This document shows positions 20,587 to 31,758 of a stretch of 64,000 nt of DNA, one piece after another. This stretch comes from Lenzites betulinus (lineage: Eukaryota > Basidiomycota > Agaricomycetes > Polyporales > Polyporaceae). The stretch spans positions 1,054,001 through 1,118,000 of the forward strand of contig JABYQU010000003.1 in the NCBI GenBank assembly GCA_022264855.1, written 5' to 3'. The position numbers were made by a program, and so were the translations under genes. The notes beneath the pieces were generated by a model, which saw nothing but the letters and a program-made list of their open reading frames with translations, did no database searches and was not told the origin of the DNA. How positions within the stretch are numbered: position 1 is the first letter of the stretch; every line of letters starts with the position of its first letter.

Positions 20587-23500
20587 TCAGTCCTCCCACT
20601 TGAACGTACTATACCACCCATGGTCGCCCTCCTCCATCGTGCTCGTCCGCGAAAAGTGCGACTCGTGCGTGAGCCACGCCGAGGTCCCGAACAGCCGCCC
20701 AGTGACCTCGAGCAGCTCCTCGAGCGTGTCGACGAGGTTCTGCATCACCTCCTGCTCCGCGAACGCGTACACGAGCGACAGCCCGAGCGCGCGCGGGTCC
20801 GCCTCGCGCGCCCGGTTGATGCACTCCTGGACGTGCGCCTCGAGGTTCGCGTACGCGTGCCGCGTCGACGGCAGGAACTGGGGCAGCGGCTCGCGCGCGT
20901 GGAACGCGTGCTGGCACGCGAAGAGCGTGATGCACACGCACGACATCTAGCAGCGGCGCGCGTATGTACAATGTAAGTAAGGCCGGAGGGCACGGGAGCT
21001 TAGTGGAGAGCAGGCAGGCAGGCGACGTACGAACTCGCGGCGCTCCTTGAAGACGTTCGCGACCGTCTCCTTGCGCGGGATGTTCTCCCTGATCTTGCGC
21101 AGGCCCGTCATGAGGTCGAGCAGCTTCTGCATGGTCGTGATCACTTGGCGGTAGTGGCGCAGCGGTTTCTGCGGGCGCAATGCATATGGGCGCCACGGAG
21201 AGAGGAGGCGGCAGCGCGGGAGCACTTACCGGGAGGAGGCTGAGCTCGTCCTGCATGGTCTTCACGAGAGCCGAGAGCCGGAAGAGCGCGCTGCGGATCT
21301 GCAGCTCCAGCTTCAGGGTCTTGCGACGCTCTTCGTGCATGCGCGTGCGGTGGACGCGGAACATGTCACTAGACAGTGCCAAGCGCGCGAAATGAATGGC
21401 GAGCCTCTGGCAGACAGCACGATGTCACGCACTGGCTCAGGGTGAGGTAAAGACTACTAAGCAGCCCGAGGGTCCGGCTCGTGTCCGACAAGAAGAGGAC
21501 CTGCACCGGGAGCGCATTAGCAACGTGGATATCGTAACGCGGCGCGGTTGCAATGACCGGAGACGCACCCGACAATGTCGCGGGAAGAGGAGGCTGTTCA
21601 TGAGAAGGGCCGCGACGATGCCGGCTGCGATCATGAGCGCTCGAATGCTTGCTAGCTCTGTGGAAGGTCTGAGGGTGGCGACATTTGTATACTGTCATGG
21701 CGAGGCTCACCAAGAATGGTATGGCCTGTGTCAGGGTGAATGTATGGTGCGAGCAATATAGGCGGGAGAGCGACAGAACTACCAGCCCGCTGAGCAACCA
21801 CGCATATGTCATTGAATAATATATCACTTACCCGGGACAGGCCATCGGGGTGATGGAAGTTTTGAGGATGATCCAAGTAATAGGCACATCGAACAGCTAG
21901 GGTGATGCGTAGATTAATAAGAAAGCTCAGCTCCCGACGAAATGACAAACGCACTGTGACAAGAGCAACCAGCCCGTACGGGTTCGTGCCGCAGATTAAG
22001 AAGGCCTGAACGCGAGGTTACTGAGCAATGCGTGCGCATCGCGCGTTGAAGTGGCATGAACCTACCACATACGAGTACATCGCTCCTAGCAACGTTCCGA
22101 ACTGCCGAAGATCGTGAGCATGGTAATAAAGACACCATAACGTGCACTCACCAAACGAAGGTAGCCTGTCCTCCATGTTGCGCCCGTGTTTGTTTCAAGT
22201 ACCCATAGGTAACTACAAGTATAATCTATCAGTTCAACTTTCCCCGGCAACAAATAGAAGTCTTACCTGATGGTCATCCACTGCCCCCGGTAAGACTGAA
22301 ACCACTGTCGACCTACCGCACCGTTCAAAAAAGGTCCTTGAGCTCACAAAACGTAGAGCATACCCGTCGACTCTTCAGGCATGAAAGCCGGGAAAGTGAG
22401 TACTGCGACTCCAAGCGCATTTTTGAGGCCATGACGCCAATGGCTCGAATGCTGCACCTTGCGATACCTCTTGGCCAGCCAGACCCTGAGCCGGAGCATC
22501 CGCTCCGTCGACCAAAGCATGCCGACAAAGTCTGACCAGTACTTCCATGTCCATAACTTCGCATCCCCCATCCTCAGACTCATCCTACTTGCTGACGCAG
22601 CGTATGTTCTGTACCGCGCCGAAAGGCCACCCGCGGGGAGTGGACGCCCCTTCACGAGGGTGAACGAAAACGCACGCTCTGCGAGCCCTTGCTGCGCTTC
22701 CATGACGGTCAGTCGCTCGTCGCCCCCGACGTCTATGATATCCCCTTCGTTGACTCCGCCAGACACGGCAACAAGCTCGCCGTTGTCGTCTGGGATAAAC
22801 GGTCCTGGGGGCACTCCGAGCCACTGTAGTGAGACATGGGGGTACCATAGGCGTCCGGAGGTCTCTTCGTAGAGAGTAGCGACGTGCTCTGCGATTCGCA
22901 ACGCCCCAGCCATTTCCTGACCCATCTTTGTGCAATCGTGCTATCAGTCCGGTATATTATAAGGATGCCTGAGGGTGTCGCTGACCTGGAGTAATGCGAT
23001 GGCTGCCACGCTGCAGTCAAAGATCTCCTTCGGCAAGTGCGCCTGCTTTCCCTCCGCGCGCTGCTGCATATCCACCTGATCGAAAACATGCCTCAGCACC
23101 TCCCGCATTTGGTCCCTTGCAGCCTTCAGCTGCCTCTCCGCCGCATGCACAGCGGTCTTCTGCGACCCCGAAACCGACTGCGCGTCCTGTGGGGTCACGA
23201 CTTTCGATCGCTGGCGGAATGTGACAGAAATGAGGTCTTCTACAGTCTTCATCGCCTCCAGGATCGTGCGACCCAGAATCAGGGCGGGAGGCTCGATCGT
23301 GGACACGAAGTGGCTCTCGAGGTGACCGAAGTGAACGTGTTCGTTCAGGCTCGGCGCACCGCTGCGTGGAGACTGTGGCGTGCCCGGGATGCTGTGGGTT
23401 GGCTTGAGTGGGGCCATACCCCAGGCAAGTTCCCGGCGCAAGTGCTCGACGATACCAATGAATGGATGAATGGAGTGCACTACAATATCGTGAGGTGCGG

Positions 23501-24453
23501 GGTTTGTTCTCGTTGCCAACTAATGCACTTACAGCTAAGACGACCGATTCGTAGCTCGAAAGCTGCCTGGGAGTACGACTCGTTGATCTTGATGGATCGC
23601 TGGAGCAGCTGAGTATGAAGCTGGCGGTAGTGCGTGTAAGGCATCTTGGTCTCGCGAGCACCTACGCGGTAAAGGCTCGATGAAAGACACTGTCTAAGCA
23701 AGGCGAAGGTCGCTATTGTTTCGGACTCGAAGTTCGCGGTTGAGCCGGGGAAGACGAGCATCATGACTATGAGTGCAAACAGACATAAAACCGCGGCGGA
23801 AAGCGTGATCCATAGGAAGTTGCCCGAATCACTGAGGACGTGCTGAGTTGGATACTAGTAAGCGCTATTGCCACAATGTATGCGACTCCAAACAAACGTA
23901 CCTCGGGCAGACCGATATTATTGGTCAACAACCAGACGGAGATGAAACAGGATATGCGGGTTGAAAGCTGTAGACGAACGAGCCTACTCTTGATGATTCC
24001 AGCTACGGTGCCACCATCAGTATTATAGCGGCGGCATATGATTCAATGCATGCAACAGAGATGCTTACCGAAGAAACTGATCAGTATCAGAAAGATCGCG
24101 CAAGTGGCCCTCGCACCCAGCGTATCATGCCCCGCAAGAGAAGCTATGTATTTTGCGAACGTGGAAATCCCGATACCAGCCAGTGCACCGAGAATGTTGA
24201 GAACGGTGAGTTCAAGCTGCTGTGCCAGGTTCTCCTGGACGCCGAAGATAAGCTCCTTCAGTGCCAAGACGAGGAACGCGTATTGTCCCCCGAAGCGAGA
24301 GAAGGGCCGGATGACTATGATCACGGCGCATAGGAATGTGGAGAGCAGCCTGGCAAGCGGCCTTCTTGCTACATACTGGCTTGCGACAGAGAGTATAGAT
24401 TTCGAGACGCTACATGCCTTGGCGATGAGAGAATTGAGAGCGTTCATCGGCAT
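20587..24453 (-). CDS. Bre4-like / aromatic acid exporter-type ER membrane protein
   Basis: Large multi-exon membrane protein of the fungal group with an ArAE_2-type N-terminal 6-TM region and a DUF2421-type C-terminal half. The N terminus (start at 24453, MPMNALNS) carries hydrophobic helices (FLCAVIIVIRPFSRFGGQYAF) and the typical RLQLSTRISCFISVWLLTNN run. A soluble middle follows (FIGIVEHLRRELAWG; LPKEIFDCSVAAIALLQ). A second membrane block contains the FUSC-like WFQSYRGQWMTI...ET..G.TW..G pattern near 22250-22330, ICGTNPYG, and MIAAGIVAALLMNSLLFP. The C terminus ends STFKWED at 20587. I can follow at least a dozen exons but did not verify every join in 21400-22200. Role in brefeldin sensitivity or organic anion export is known only for distant relatives. 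Convergent with the RecQ gene. Confidence 0.82.
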
Positions 24454-27400
24454 ATAGAAGTTCGGCGAGGAAGTGTGTGATATCCGGATAGAATGCCCAT
24501 GGCGCGTGGCGGACGGACTCGGACCTGTAGGCGCGTGAGTGCGAGGCTCGAAAATTAAAGCCGCCTAACACCGCCAAGTATGTCATTTGTTTGGCCGTCC
24601 AAACAAACTTGTGTATCGGCAAGCGTGTCAGTTCTCGTATACTTCTGGCATTGCAACTGCCAATGAAGCTTGAAGAATCTCGAGGAGCGATCTTGGTCCT
24701 TTAGCGATACACAGGCTAGTACCGGGCTCTCCCATGGCTGCTTCCTTGGACGCGGAAGTACGTTTTCGACAGCACTCCTGGCACCTTCTTTAGCTGCCTA
24801 ACCTTCGAAGCATTTGTAGTATCATCCGGTCTTGCCAACTACATAGTACTACGCAGACTGGTGCTGCAGGGCCGCTTTCCAAATCAAACATCGTTGCGGC
24901 AATCCCGGAAGGCCAGAATCCATCGCTGTAAACTTCATCGGTGGGACTCACTGACTCGACACGTTGAATCATGATTCTCCCAAGAGGGTCGCGGTATCTC
25001 CTCTCCGCAGGTAGTGGTATAGGCCTTCGGAAATAATTAGCATAAGCGGATTCTGGCGCGGGAGACATAAGTTGTCACCGAATCTGTAGTCTGGTAGGAA
25101 AGAGTGATATGCACACAATGGAAAGGCTTGCCGATGCTTATTTGCAAGTGGTATCGATTCAAGCGGCAACTGGTACTCATCTGGTGGGATTGTGATGGAT
25201 GGATGATGAATGTTCTGGTAAACCCGGTGCGCACTGAGTTTGTGAGGTCGCCTGCCTTTTCGGGCGAGTCGACTCGTTGGATAACCTGTGGTGTGGCGTT
25301 CAGTAGACAACTTCCACGCCACCTTCGTACCTTTCTTCCTCAATTCCTTCGGGATCTTGCTGCTGAGAGACGACAATCGCAGGCACCCTCTATTGTGGAT
25401 CCTTCTTGACCTTGGCGTCCTCAGTCCTCAGCGCTCAGCACATGAACGAGCTCTCCGCTAAATCTGCGCAGCGAAATAGCCGCAAGAGAGCGACAGAGAG
25501 CCCTCCTTGACAAAATTCATCCGACGGCGTGTATAGTCGCAAATCCTATCGAGCGCAAGACGGTAATGAGGGGCACGAGCCCCAACACGGGAAGAGGCAA
25601 TGCGTTCGCGAGAGCGTCCAGAGCGATTCGGCTCGACATACTAGACGACATGCAGATAGCGGTAGATGCAGCCAGGTTCTAGGACGTACTGCAGGTGCGT
25701 GTTATCGTTTCCTGTAGTAGACGGCTTTGCACATGGCACACGCGCCCTGTCAGCCGGCGTCCGTGTACGCGCAACAAGAACAGAACAGCGCGATCCAGGG
25801 TCAAGACAGTGCCTACAGCAGAAAAGGCGGGGTCAAGTTGGCCGTCAACATCAGGCGAGTAGGGCGTGTTGTTACTTACCTATGTTAGCTAGGTGGCTTG
25901 CTTCTTTGGCGCGCTGCCCACGTCCTCGAGCCTTGATAGCCTCAAAAGGCAAAGCCCGAACACCGAATACAAGCACCCTCCCTTGCCCGTTTCTCCTCCC
26001 CACTCGTCTTCAGACACGCACTCGCCGCATGCACTCCCCCATAAATCCCGACGGCTCTTCACATAGGCTGTGGCGCGGACAATGCGGGGTCGTCCGGTGC
26101 CGAGCCACCCCAAAACGTGTTCGGGCGTTGGGCGGGCGGTACGGCTGGACCTCAGTGGAGCTTACGTTGTACGCGAGGGCGGCGGGCGGGGTTTACCATG
26201 CGACCACCAGAGAGGGCTATAGACGCACGTCTGGCCGGGGTACGCGTTGCCCGCTGTCGTGCCGCATCACCTTGACCTCACCTTTTTACGTCTCGGTCCG
26301 TGACCACCACTATCATCCACTCGCCCTCGTCCCCCTCGCTGCTGTCTCATCGGCCTCACCTGCACGGCAAGCGTCAGCATTCGCGGGAGTCCGATTGCCG
26401 AGACACTCATGTATAGGACCCTGTCACAGTCCAAACCGCCACCAGGCCGATGGCGTGTAGCAATATGCCCAGGCCAGAACTCGGAAGTCTTGCGTGTGTT
26501 CCTGCGCGTCTGTCACCTCGGAGGTACCCGCAAGTTCATCTTCCCACCGGTCATACTCCGACGTACTTCTCCCCTTCAAGCGATCCCGTTATCGGGGCAC
26601 AAGGTGCGTACGTTGGCAGTCAGCGCTGATGGGCGACATGAGGAGAGGGCCAGGCGGGAGAGAACACGGCATGCACTGTCGTGCCTACGCAATCGAGGAT
26701 TGCCGCTGCATTGTATGTGCGTCTTCTAGTGGCAAGCCGCAGTCAAGACTTACGTTGCCATCCGCCACAAGCCCATGGTACGTTAAGCTTCGAGTTCTGG
26801 CCGGGATGCCGGGACGGGTGGGTGTAAAGTTTGTGGAACCAACAGGTTCTATCGGTTCCATTATCAGCTGAGTGCGTGCGAGCCCTTCCTTTGTACGTAC
26901 CGTGGTTAGCCATTAAACGCACTGTGCTGACGGCTTGACAGGTCATTCCGGGTGCCGCTGCCACACGCTAGTTCCGTCCGGGAGTTGAAATATCGGTGGT
27001 CGGGATGGCTATCCTACGCAGCGGTACGACCTCCCTATCTGCGGTCGCCGCCATCTGGCCCTAGTTCTGCGTACCTCATCGTGTGGTAAAAGCCCACACG
27101 CCCATGCTGCGCCTACCGGGATGAACCCGGGCACTTCGACAGAAGCAGTGAAGGCCGGTTGTGAGCCTGACAAGCAGTGGGATCGGCAAGTCTGCAAGGG
27201 TGGAGACATGAACGTGCAGACCGGTGAGTTCATCTTGTGAAGCGGGGTGAGAAGGATGCTGACTCCTCCGCCTAGAGTTATTGTTACAAGCTCTGCGTCG
27301 AGCGGGAGTCAAAGCGTGATGACGGAGATAGCCTGACTCCACCGACTCACCTATGTTCGCTAAGCTCTGTTTTGGCCACGCCCGCGCATCAGCGTCATCG

Positions 27401-29452
27401 ATGGATCCCCGGCCCATATACACGGCAATATCCCGACGTCTTTCCCGACCCGTGCAATGTCGGAATGCGCACATGCCCCTTCCAGGGCTTGGCCACAACC
27501 ACGGAATCCAGCGCGGGCCGTATCATTGGCCACGACGAAAATACGAAACTGCCTCCGGGTCGATGATACGGTGCGAAGCGCACGTCCCGCACACCTTCTG
27601 TGACAATCCGGGGATGAAGGATGGCCACGTCGCGGAGATCCGCGGGAGCCGCCATGATCTGCTGGGACGGAAGTGAACGCGCCCCTCGCGCAGGGAAACC
27701 CACGCACCCCCGCTCGGCACGTCGGCCGCGCGAGCCAGTCTGGCACTCCGCCTGCCTCCTGTCCGCCGAAGCGTCACTTTGGCTCCTCGCTGAGTCGCCC
27801 GTCGGCAGGTCGCCTCCGCACGCGCTCAGCGACCGCGCCCCAGGGCCCCCAGACGCGGCCTGGCTGTCGCCCGGGGCAGACTCCGCGAAGATCGTGTCAT
27901 GGGCCCTGCCAGGTTCCGCGCAGAACTCTCAGAACGCCGGGAAGACCGGCGTGCGGCTCGCCGCGCTGGTCACGATCGTCGCACGCAGCGGCTCCCAGCG
28001 CGACGAAGCAGCGGCCCATGGCCGTGTCGCAGCAAGAAGGCCCCCGCGCACATCATCACCACGCACGTCCGAGGAGCAGCAGCAACAGCGCGCGAGGAGA
28101 AGCAACAGCAGCAATAGTCGCAGGAGCAGCGCGAGAACGAGCAAGCAGCATTGATCAGTCGCAGGGGCGGCGTCTCCACGGACCAGCTGAGTGTTTCGCG
28201 AGCCGCCCCCGCGTCACCTCGCGAAAGCGCGGGAGCCACTGCACAGCACGCCTGGCCAACCGCCCTCGCTCCGTCGCTCCGACAGTCGACTCCGACTCGC
28301 CGACCCAGAGAGAGGGCTCCGGCTCCAGCCCCCAGGCTCCTACGCGCACCCGCGGCGCCTCGCCTCTCCAGGTTCCCTTCGCCTCCTCTCGCCTGCGACA
28401 CTCGAAATGAACCAGGGCACAAGTGACGATATACGGGCACAGACGCGTCTGATGATGCCCCTTCCCCTCCCCCACGCCAGCAGCCGTGCGCAGGTCCGAG
28501 CTCAGGCCAGGTCATCCGATCCCCCTTGTCATTGATTATTATTGATTCCCACTCGACCCGCGCTCGGGGCGGCCCATCTGTTCATCCCCCGTTCCAGTCC
28601 ACACACGGCACCCACCCCAACGCGCCCGGCCCAGCGACGCGCGCGCGGAGTCGTATTAATCGCGCGCCGCCACCGCCCGCCAACACAGCGAACGTCCGCC
28701 GGGCCCGCCGCCTCCACAGTAAGCCACAGTCCTGATGCATGATGCCTTGCGCCGTGCCCCGGGGCCGATCGCAGCACGCACTCGCGCCCCCCGGTTGGCG
28801 CGGGGCGATCGCTTCTCCGTCGCTCTCGGCGCGAGTCGGCGCGATCACGACGCTGCTGCTGGCCCTACGGGGGTCCACAACGGGTGTGCGCGCAGGCGCC
28901 GGCGGGCGTCGATCTGCGCGGTGTCCGCCCGGGCTGTTTCAGTGTTTCACGGGGTTGTGCAGCGATGTTCATCGTTGTGTGGGTCTGGGTGGATGATGGG
29001 CGCATACATACATACATAGGCACACGGTAAATAACATATGAAGAAGTGCCGTGCCATACCGCCGGCGAGGCACCATCGGGCGACAATATATTTCGTCGGT
29101 GCTCGAATCACGCGGGGACGGGACGGGGGACACAACAACCAAGATATACATTCACACATCACACAGTATTTAGAGCCATCGAAGCAACTTTACAGAACAC
29201 AAGACGAAGCCGACAGGGTAGGGGGCGGAGCTGCTACTGTACACGGGCGCACATCCAAACGACACAACACGACAGGGGGGAGGCAGAGCAGGAGGGTAAC
29301 GGTCAAGGATTACGCGACACACAGGACGGGTTGAGGAGGGGAAAACATAGGGCTAAGAGGGGAGCATAGATGCGTGGCGCAGATCGTTCGTTCGTTCATC
29401 CATCCGTATATACTCACGCCGGCGCGGCCGGCCGGCCGCACGACCTACCCTG
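24454..29452. other. Five-kilobase stretch without a supported gene
   Basis: AT-neutral near 24.5-25.5 kb, then GC-rich up to 29 kb. Many open frames exist because of GC content, but they are rich in Arg, Pro, Ala and Ser and lack motifs. A short CAG/AGC-rich microsatellite-like run lies near 28070-28150 and a short CATA repeat near 29007-29022. The last 400 bp are probably the 3' untranslated region of the Zn2Cys6 gene. A weak candidate is listed separately at 24790-25376. Confidence 0.4.
24790..25376 (-). CDS. Doubtful hypothetical protein, two overlapping frames
   Basis: A 135-codon frame (25376-24969, starting MSSLSSKIPKELRKKG) overlaps a second frame (25068-24790) whose composition looks protein-like (ERRYRDPLGRIMIQRVE, then SDGFWPSGIAATMFDLE). 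They would need a frameshift or an unusual intron between about 25090 and 25050 to join. I recognise no family. It lies between the Bre4-like gene and a gene-free region. It may be a decayed gene or chance. Confidence 0.2.
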
Positions 29453-30431
29453 CTACTTCGCCTGGGCGCCGACCATGGCCTCGGGCATGCGCCCGTCGCG
29501 CCGCGGGTCCATCATCTGCGGGGCGCCGACCTCGTGGACGGGCCCACGCGACGGCGGCTTCGCGTATGGCTGCGGGTACGGGGCGTAGTGGTGGGCGTGG
29601 GCCATCTGCATGGGGGCGTCCGGGCGGGGGTGGGCCATCATGTACGGCGCGGCGGCGTACTGCGGGGGCGGGTAGATGAAGTGCCCGTAGAACTGGGGGT
29701 GGGGCGGGTACCCGATGGGCTCGCCGTCCTGGCCCGTGGCCTGTGGCGGCGGGGGCGGGTAGGGCGCGTAGAAGATGGGCTGGGGGTAGTACACCGGGGT
29801 CTCGCCGGGCTTGGTGGCGGCGGGGGCAGCATACTGGTGGTACATCCCCGGGGGAGCGTAGGAAACCGGTGCAACGTAGGGCATGGGGGGCGTCGGGCTG
29901 GGGACAGCCGTCGCCGGGACTGCCGGGGGGATGACCATCCCCTGTTGCACGGCAACGTCGACCTGCTGCTGGTCGACGCTGGCGGCTGCGCGATCCATTA
30001 GTGCCGAAGAAACGCGTCACCCTGCGCGCCAAGGCAATGACAAGGGCGGGGGAGCAGGGAGGGCGGGGGTACTCACTTTTTCCATCGCGCTTCTTGTAAG
30101 GCCCGCGTTTGATCCCCTTCTGGCGCTCCTTGCGCTGGGAGTCGATGCACTCCTCGGCTATGCCGTAGCGGACACAGCGGAGGCAGGGGCGGGCGTCGTC
30201 GCACTTCTTGCAGGCCTTCTGGCAGTTGGTGCAGGCGTTCTTGACCTGGCGACGCTTGGTGCGGGGCGGCTGGGCGGGGGTGACGCCGGGCGGGAGGGCG
30301 TACATGTGCATGGGCATGCTGGCGGAGTAGGTGATGGGATGCATGGTCATCTGGGGCTGCACGGAGTCAGCGGCAGGCGGGGAGGAGTGGGCGGGGGAGT
30401 GGTGGTCGGGCTCGGGGTTGGAATCTCCCAT
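29453..30431 (-). CDS. Small Zn(II)2Cys6 transcription factor
   Basis: Fungal-type nuclear regulator of 295 residues. Exons 30431-30077 and 29985-29453 (888 nt) join across a 91-bp intron whose branch site reads ACTAAT. The zinc cluster is C67-x2-C70-x6-C77-x5-C83-x2-C86-x8-C95, preceded by KRRQVKN and followed by a basic KERQKGIKRGPYKKRDG linker. One extra Cys (74) lies inside the first loop. There is no fungal-specific middle homology domain. The second exon is Pro/Tyr/Ala-rich (for example YAPYPPPPPQA), probably a flexible activation segment. The longer in-frame frame upstream of 30431 is GC-rich leader. Target genes cannot be inferred. Divergent from the Pom1-like kinase. Confidence 0.85.
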
Positions 30432-31758
30432 CGCGGGGAAAGGAGGGAGGGTGTGGGAGGCGGACGGGGGATAAGAGGGGATTGATATGGGGGGCGGGAG
30501 AGGCAGGAGGCTGGGAAGCGGGCGCGGGCTTTGGCACTGTTGGCCCTTGGGAGCCCACGTGTCGAGAAGCCTCACGGAAGGGGGCCGGGTGGTAGGCGAG
30601 CGCGGAAGCCTCGCGCGCGCAGAGAGGGGCTGGGGGCGCGGGGGACGGTGTGAGCTGCATGGGGGACGAGGGCGACGGGTTGGACGAGGGAAAACATACC
30701 GGGCGGGAGTGATGTCTCGCAGCGGGCTCGCTGAGCTCGCAGGCTCGGGGCGTCTCCGACTCAAAGCGGAGGCGGTGGCGGGGAGGGGGAATTGAAAGAC
30801 AGCGTGGACGGGCACCCGCCCTTTATCTTTCTGCCCCGGCTCCCACCGTACGTAACCATTAGCCCCCCGCGAGCCCCAGTTCGCACTCCGCCCCTCCGCC
30901 CCCCCGCGGCCGCCCATTCCCCGCCCGTTCCAGCTCCGCCGCGCTCGGCACCTCGGCTGCTGCACGCACACGTCCACCCGCAGCCACTCGCGGAACCTTG
31001 AGCTTCAGCTTCAGTACTTGCGAGGAGCTTCGGTGCGAGCTTCGACGCCGCCTCGCTACAGTCGGCCGCACGCCCTCTCGCCCTGCGCAGCCCAGCTTCC
31101 CATCACCCGTCGCGCTAGCCTCTGTGCCCTGTCATCGCCCGCCGCCGTGCCCCTGCCGCCGATAGCCCTCGTCTCCCACCATCCTGTCACCTCTTGCCGA
31201 GGCGTCACCCAGTCCGAGACGCGACTCAGCGCTCGTCCACTTGACAGATCGCCCCCACCCCGGCATGCTGCCATCTCTGCGCCCCGCACGCTCATCGTGA
31301 TGCGTCCTGCCGTACCCTATCTTTACCTTTTCCCCTCCGAGCCCCTCTTCGCGACCACGCTGCGCGCTCGGCCATACTGCTACGATACGCCTCCAGGGCA
31401 CCCTGTATATACAGCCCGTTCTTGCCCACAATATTATACCTTCTCTCCTCACTCACTCTGTGGTGGCGTCGTGCCTGCACCCACGGGCGCCTACTCGCCT
31501 GATTGGGGGACAATGGTCGAGGCCGCCACATGCCAAACAGCGCCAAATAACACGAGGCGTTTGCGGTCGACGAGGACAGGCCGAGCGACATACTCCAGCA
31601 CACTGGCATCGTCGAGCTCAACGGCCAGTCGGTATCCAGCTTCTCGCTGGCACTGAGCGTCGTCCTCCCCATTCTGTACTCGATACTCTTCTCGCTCTCG
31701 ATTCTCTGATTCTCTTCTTGTCTTTCCTTTCTTTCCTTCGCTCGTTATCCTCTCTCTC
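30432..31758. other. Long divergent promoter region, Zn2Cys6 gene / Pom1-like kinase
   Basis: About 1.3 kb, GC-rich near the regulator and CT-rich near the kinase start (31670-31758). Open frames here, such as 31018-31656, are Arg/Pro/Ser-rich and look non-coding. Probably long leaders of both genes; upstream ATGs in the kinase leader are possible. Confidence 0.45.

Noticed and set aside
27360..28410. Several 100-245 codon frames on both strands
   Set aside because: Arg/Pro/Ala/Ser-rich with no motifs, and overlapping frames on both strands, as expected of GC-rich non-coding DNA.
29007..29022. CATA microsatellite
   Set aside because: Only about four units; noted but too short to list as a repeat of interest.
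30432..30977. Long N-terminal extension of the Zn2Cys6 protein
   Set aside because: Open by GC composition only; the ATG at 30431 directly precedes the conserved part and the upstream section is Pro/Arg/Ser low complexity.
31018..31656. 212-codon plus-strand frame upstream of the Pom1-like kinase
   Set aside because: Ser/Arg/Pro-rich, no motif, and ends before the kinase start; more likely leader or promoter sequence.
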